Translations under genes and position numbers: made by a program
DNA from: an uncultured Bacteroidota bacterium
GTDB lineage: Bacteria > Bacteroidota > Bacteroidia > Flavobacteriales > Flavobacteriaceae
Length of the DNA stretch: 64,000 nt
Reading direction: 5' to 3'
NCBI GenBank assembly: GCA_902598305.1
Contig: CACKBL010000005.1
Coordinates: 62,001-126,000 of the forward strand
The notes under the pieces: model-generated
The model's input: the letters and a program-made list of their open reading frames with translations, nothing else
What the model was told of the DNA's origin: nothing
Databases searched by the model: none
In this document: one piece after another, positions 62,173 to 64,000 of the stretch
How the letters are laid out: each line of letters starts with the position of its first letter
Numbering within the stretch: the first letter of the stretch is position 1

Positions 62173-63774
62173 ATGACTTTATCGACAAGTAAAGGTCTGC
62201 TTACTGTTCTTATTTTATTTTTTCTTTCTTGTGAAAAAACAAGTCAAAGTCCTTTTAAAAACTCTGTAATATCTTCTGCACATCCCCTTGCGTCTAGAAC
62301 TGGGAAAGAAATTTATAAGAAAGGTGGAAATGCATTTGATGCTTCTGTTGCTGCTGCTTTTACTTTATCAGTAGTAGAGCCAAGCATGAGTGGACTTGGT
62401 GGCAGAATTCAGGTTATATATAAATCTTCAGAAGGAACTATTGCAGGTATTGACGGATCTACTGAGGTCCCTGGAAATTATGTAGATAAAAATGAGAGGT
62501 TTAAATACGGTTATCCTACTATTGGAATACCTGGAGTTGTAGCTGGTCTTCTTTCTTTGCATGAGGGAAAAGGGAATTTACCGCTAGACGAAGTTATCGC
62601 ACCTGCTATAAAATATGCAAATGAGGGATTTAGATTACTCCCAGGGGAGGCAAATCGTCAACAAAGTGTGAAAGATGAATTACAAGAATTTGAGGGAACA
62701 CGTCACCATTTTATGATTAATGATTCTCTAAGTTACAAAGCAGGTGATTTATTTGTACAAAATGATTTGGCAAAAGTTTTAGAATCTATTGCCAACAATG
62801 GAAAGGCTGGTTTTTACGAAGGGGAAATTGCAAATAAAATAGTTGAGGATCTTCAATCTAACGGTTCTATATTGAGTTTAGAAGATTTGAAAAATTATAA
62901 TGCTCTAGAAAGTAAAATCCTAACAGGTAATTACGGTGAAAAAAATATTCATAGTCTATTTCTACCATCATTTGGTGCTATAACTATTCAAATTCTTCAA
63001 ATTCTGGATCATTTAAAACTTCCAGAAAATGAAAATGAATGGGCCTTACAACACGGAAGAGTTACTGAAAAAGCATATCAGTTTAGGGATTTACAAACTG
63101 ATTCAATTAAATTAAAAGGAATCATTTCTTATGAAAAAGCGAAGCAGTTAGCAAATGAAATATTTAATAAACAAAAAGAAATATTATCAGTTGCTGACGA
63201 AATGCCTATTTCATGGACATCGATTGATGGTCATACAACTCATTTAACGACCGCTGACAAATGGGGTAATGTAGTAGCATTAACTCAGACGATAGGACCA
63301 ACCATGGGTTCAAAGGTTGCTTCCAAAGGATTGGGATTTTTGTATGCTGTAACGTTAGGTGGTTATCTTGGAAACTACAAACCCGGCGATCGCGCAAACT
63401 CTCATATTTCACCAATTTTAATAGAAAAAAAAGGTAAGATTTTATTGGCTCTTGGTGCTGCTGGTGGCAGCCGTATTATTCCTGCTGTTACTCAAGTAAC
63501 GGATCGGTATTTCCGTCAAAATCATTCTCTAGAAATTTCATTAAAATTACCTCGTGTATATCCTTATAACGACAGCTTATGGGTTGAAAATCACACTGGT
63601 ATTGAGAAATTAAATGCTTCATTTGTAGATAAAAAATTACCAATTAAATATATTGATGAAATTGCCCGATTTGGTCGTGTTCATGCAATAGCATTAAGAG
63701 GACAAAAGTGGATTGGATGTGCCGATCCTGACTGGGAAGGTACAACGGAATATTTTCCATCCAATGAAGAATAA
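62173..63774 (+). CDS. gamma-glutamyltransferase-like Ntn hydrolase lipoprotein
   Basis: ASRTGKEIYKKGGNAFDASVAAAFTLSVVEPSMSGLGG; GHTTHLTTADKWGNVVALTQTIGPTMGSKV; start moved to the Met preceding lipobox ILFFLSC because the tracked start lies inside the terminator hairpin. Confidence 0.9.
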   Translation: MTLSTSKGLLTVLILFFLSCEKTSQSPFKNSVISSAHPLASRTGKEIYKKGGNAFDASVAAAFTLSVVEPSMSGLGGRIQVIYKSSEGTIAGIDGSTEVPGNYVDKNERFKYGYPTIGIPGVVAGLLSLHEGKGNLPLDEVIAPAIKYANEGFRLLPGEANRQQSVKDELQEFEGTRHHFMINDSLSYKAGDLFVQNDLAKVLESIANNGKAGFYEGEIANKIVEDLQSNGSILSLEDLKNYNALESKILTGNYGEKNIHSLFLPSFGAITIQILQILDHLKLPENENEWALQHGRVTEKAYQFRDLQTDSIKLKGIISYEKAKQLANEIFNKQKEILSVADEMPISWTSIDGHTTHLTTADKWGNVVALTQTIGPTMGSKVASKGLGFLYAVTLGGYLGNYKPGDRANSHISPILIEKKGKILLALGAAGGSRIIPAVTQVTDRYFRQNHSLEISLKLPRVYPYNDSLWVENHTGIEKLNASFVDKKLPIKYIDEIARFGRVHAIALRGQKWIGCADPDWEGTTEYFPSNEE

Positions 63775-64000
63775 ATGCTCCTTTTTTTTAGTATTTTTTA
63801 TTTTTTCTTTTGGATATACTCAAGAAAAGGCAAAATTACTCATGATAGGAAACAGCTTTACCTTTTACTATAATTTGCCGATGACGATTGAGCAGTTTTC
63901 AAAATATAAAGGATTAAACTGGGAAGTTCATCAGTCTACTGCAGGAGGAGCTTCCTTTAAGCACCACTGGAATAGTGAAAAGGGATTAAGTAGTATAAGG
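63764..64000 (+). CDS. DUF4886/SGNH-hydrolase-like exported protein (N-terminal part only)
   Basis: MKNKCSFFLVFFIFSFGYTQEKAKLLMIGNSFTFYYNLPMTIEQFSKYKGLNWEVHQSTAGGASFKHHW...; GNSFT resembles SGNH block I; overlaps the GGT gene by 11 nt; truncated by window edge. Confidence 0.75.
   Translation, partial: MKNKCSFFLVFFIFSFGYTQEKAKLLMIGNSFTFYYNLPMTIEQFSKYKGLNWEVHQSTAGGASFKHHWNSEKGLSSIR

Noticed and set aside
1-64000. CRISPR arrays, IS elements, integrases, toxin-antitoxin or phage-defence genes
   Set aside because: No regular direct repeats, transposase/integrase motifs, cas or known defence-family proteins seen on either strand; tRNA genes are not flanked by integration signatures.

Overview
AT-rich bacterial chromosomal segment. 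Gene content and family types (DUF3822, DUF4290, TIGR03643, SusC/SusD, CcsBA fusion, thrABC fusion) point to a Bacteroidota/Flavobacteriia genome, probably marine. The first ~21 kb is mostly housekeeping: dnaX (partial), RNase P RNA, rsmD, kdsB, yebC-like, gcvT, thrC-thrB-thrA, clpC, gyrA, a TPR protein and a 7TM-HD phosphohydrolase, followed by tRNA-Ser(GCT). The middle carries tRNA-Met(CAT), yqgE-like, HU, fmt, murA and a compact photolyase/cryptochrome operon: SRPBCC, SDR, photolyase, DUF2256, Cry-DASH, PhrB-like, TIGR03643. Next come an SSS symporter/PIG-L pair, maf, kdsC-like, ccsBA and several exported metalloproteases. The right end is a polysaccharide-utilisation-like region: SMP-30, GH43-like, GH31, SusC, SusD, gamma-glutamyltransferase-like and a DUF4886/SGNH-like start. 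Most notable observations: (i) the photolyase operon, whose PhrB-like member appears to lack at least three of the four [4Fe-4S] cysteines and which includes a 44-aa DUF2256 gene absent from the ORF track; (ii) two tiny membrane-protein ORFs of 31 and 25 codons joined to neighbours by TAATG overlaps; (iii) a ~55-aa insertion in GyrA; (iv) an 89-nt near-identical module (87/89) shared by two otherwise different lipoprotein genes ~31 kb apart; (v) a reduced RNase P RNA apparently lacking P12/CR-II. All family names are from memory of motifs; no database search was run.
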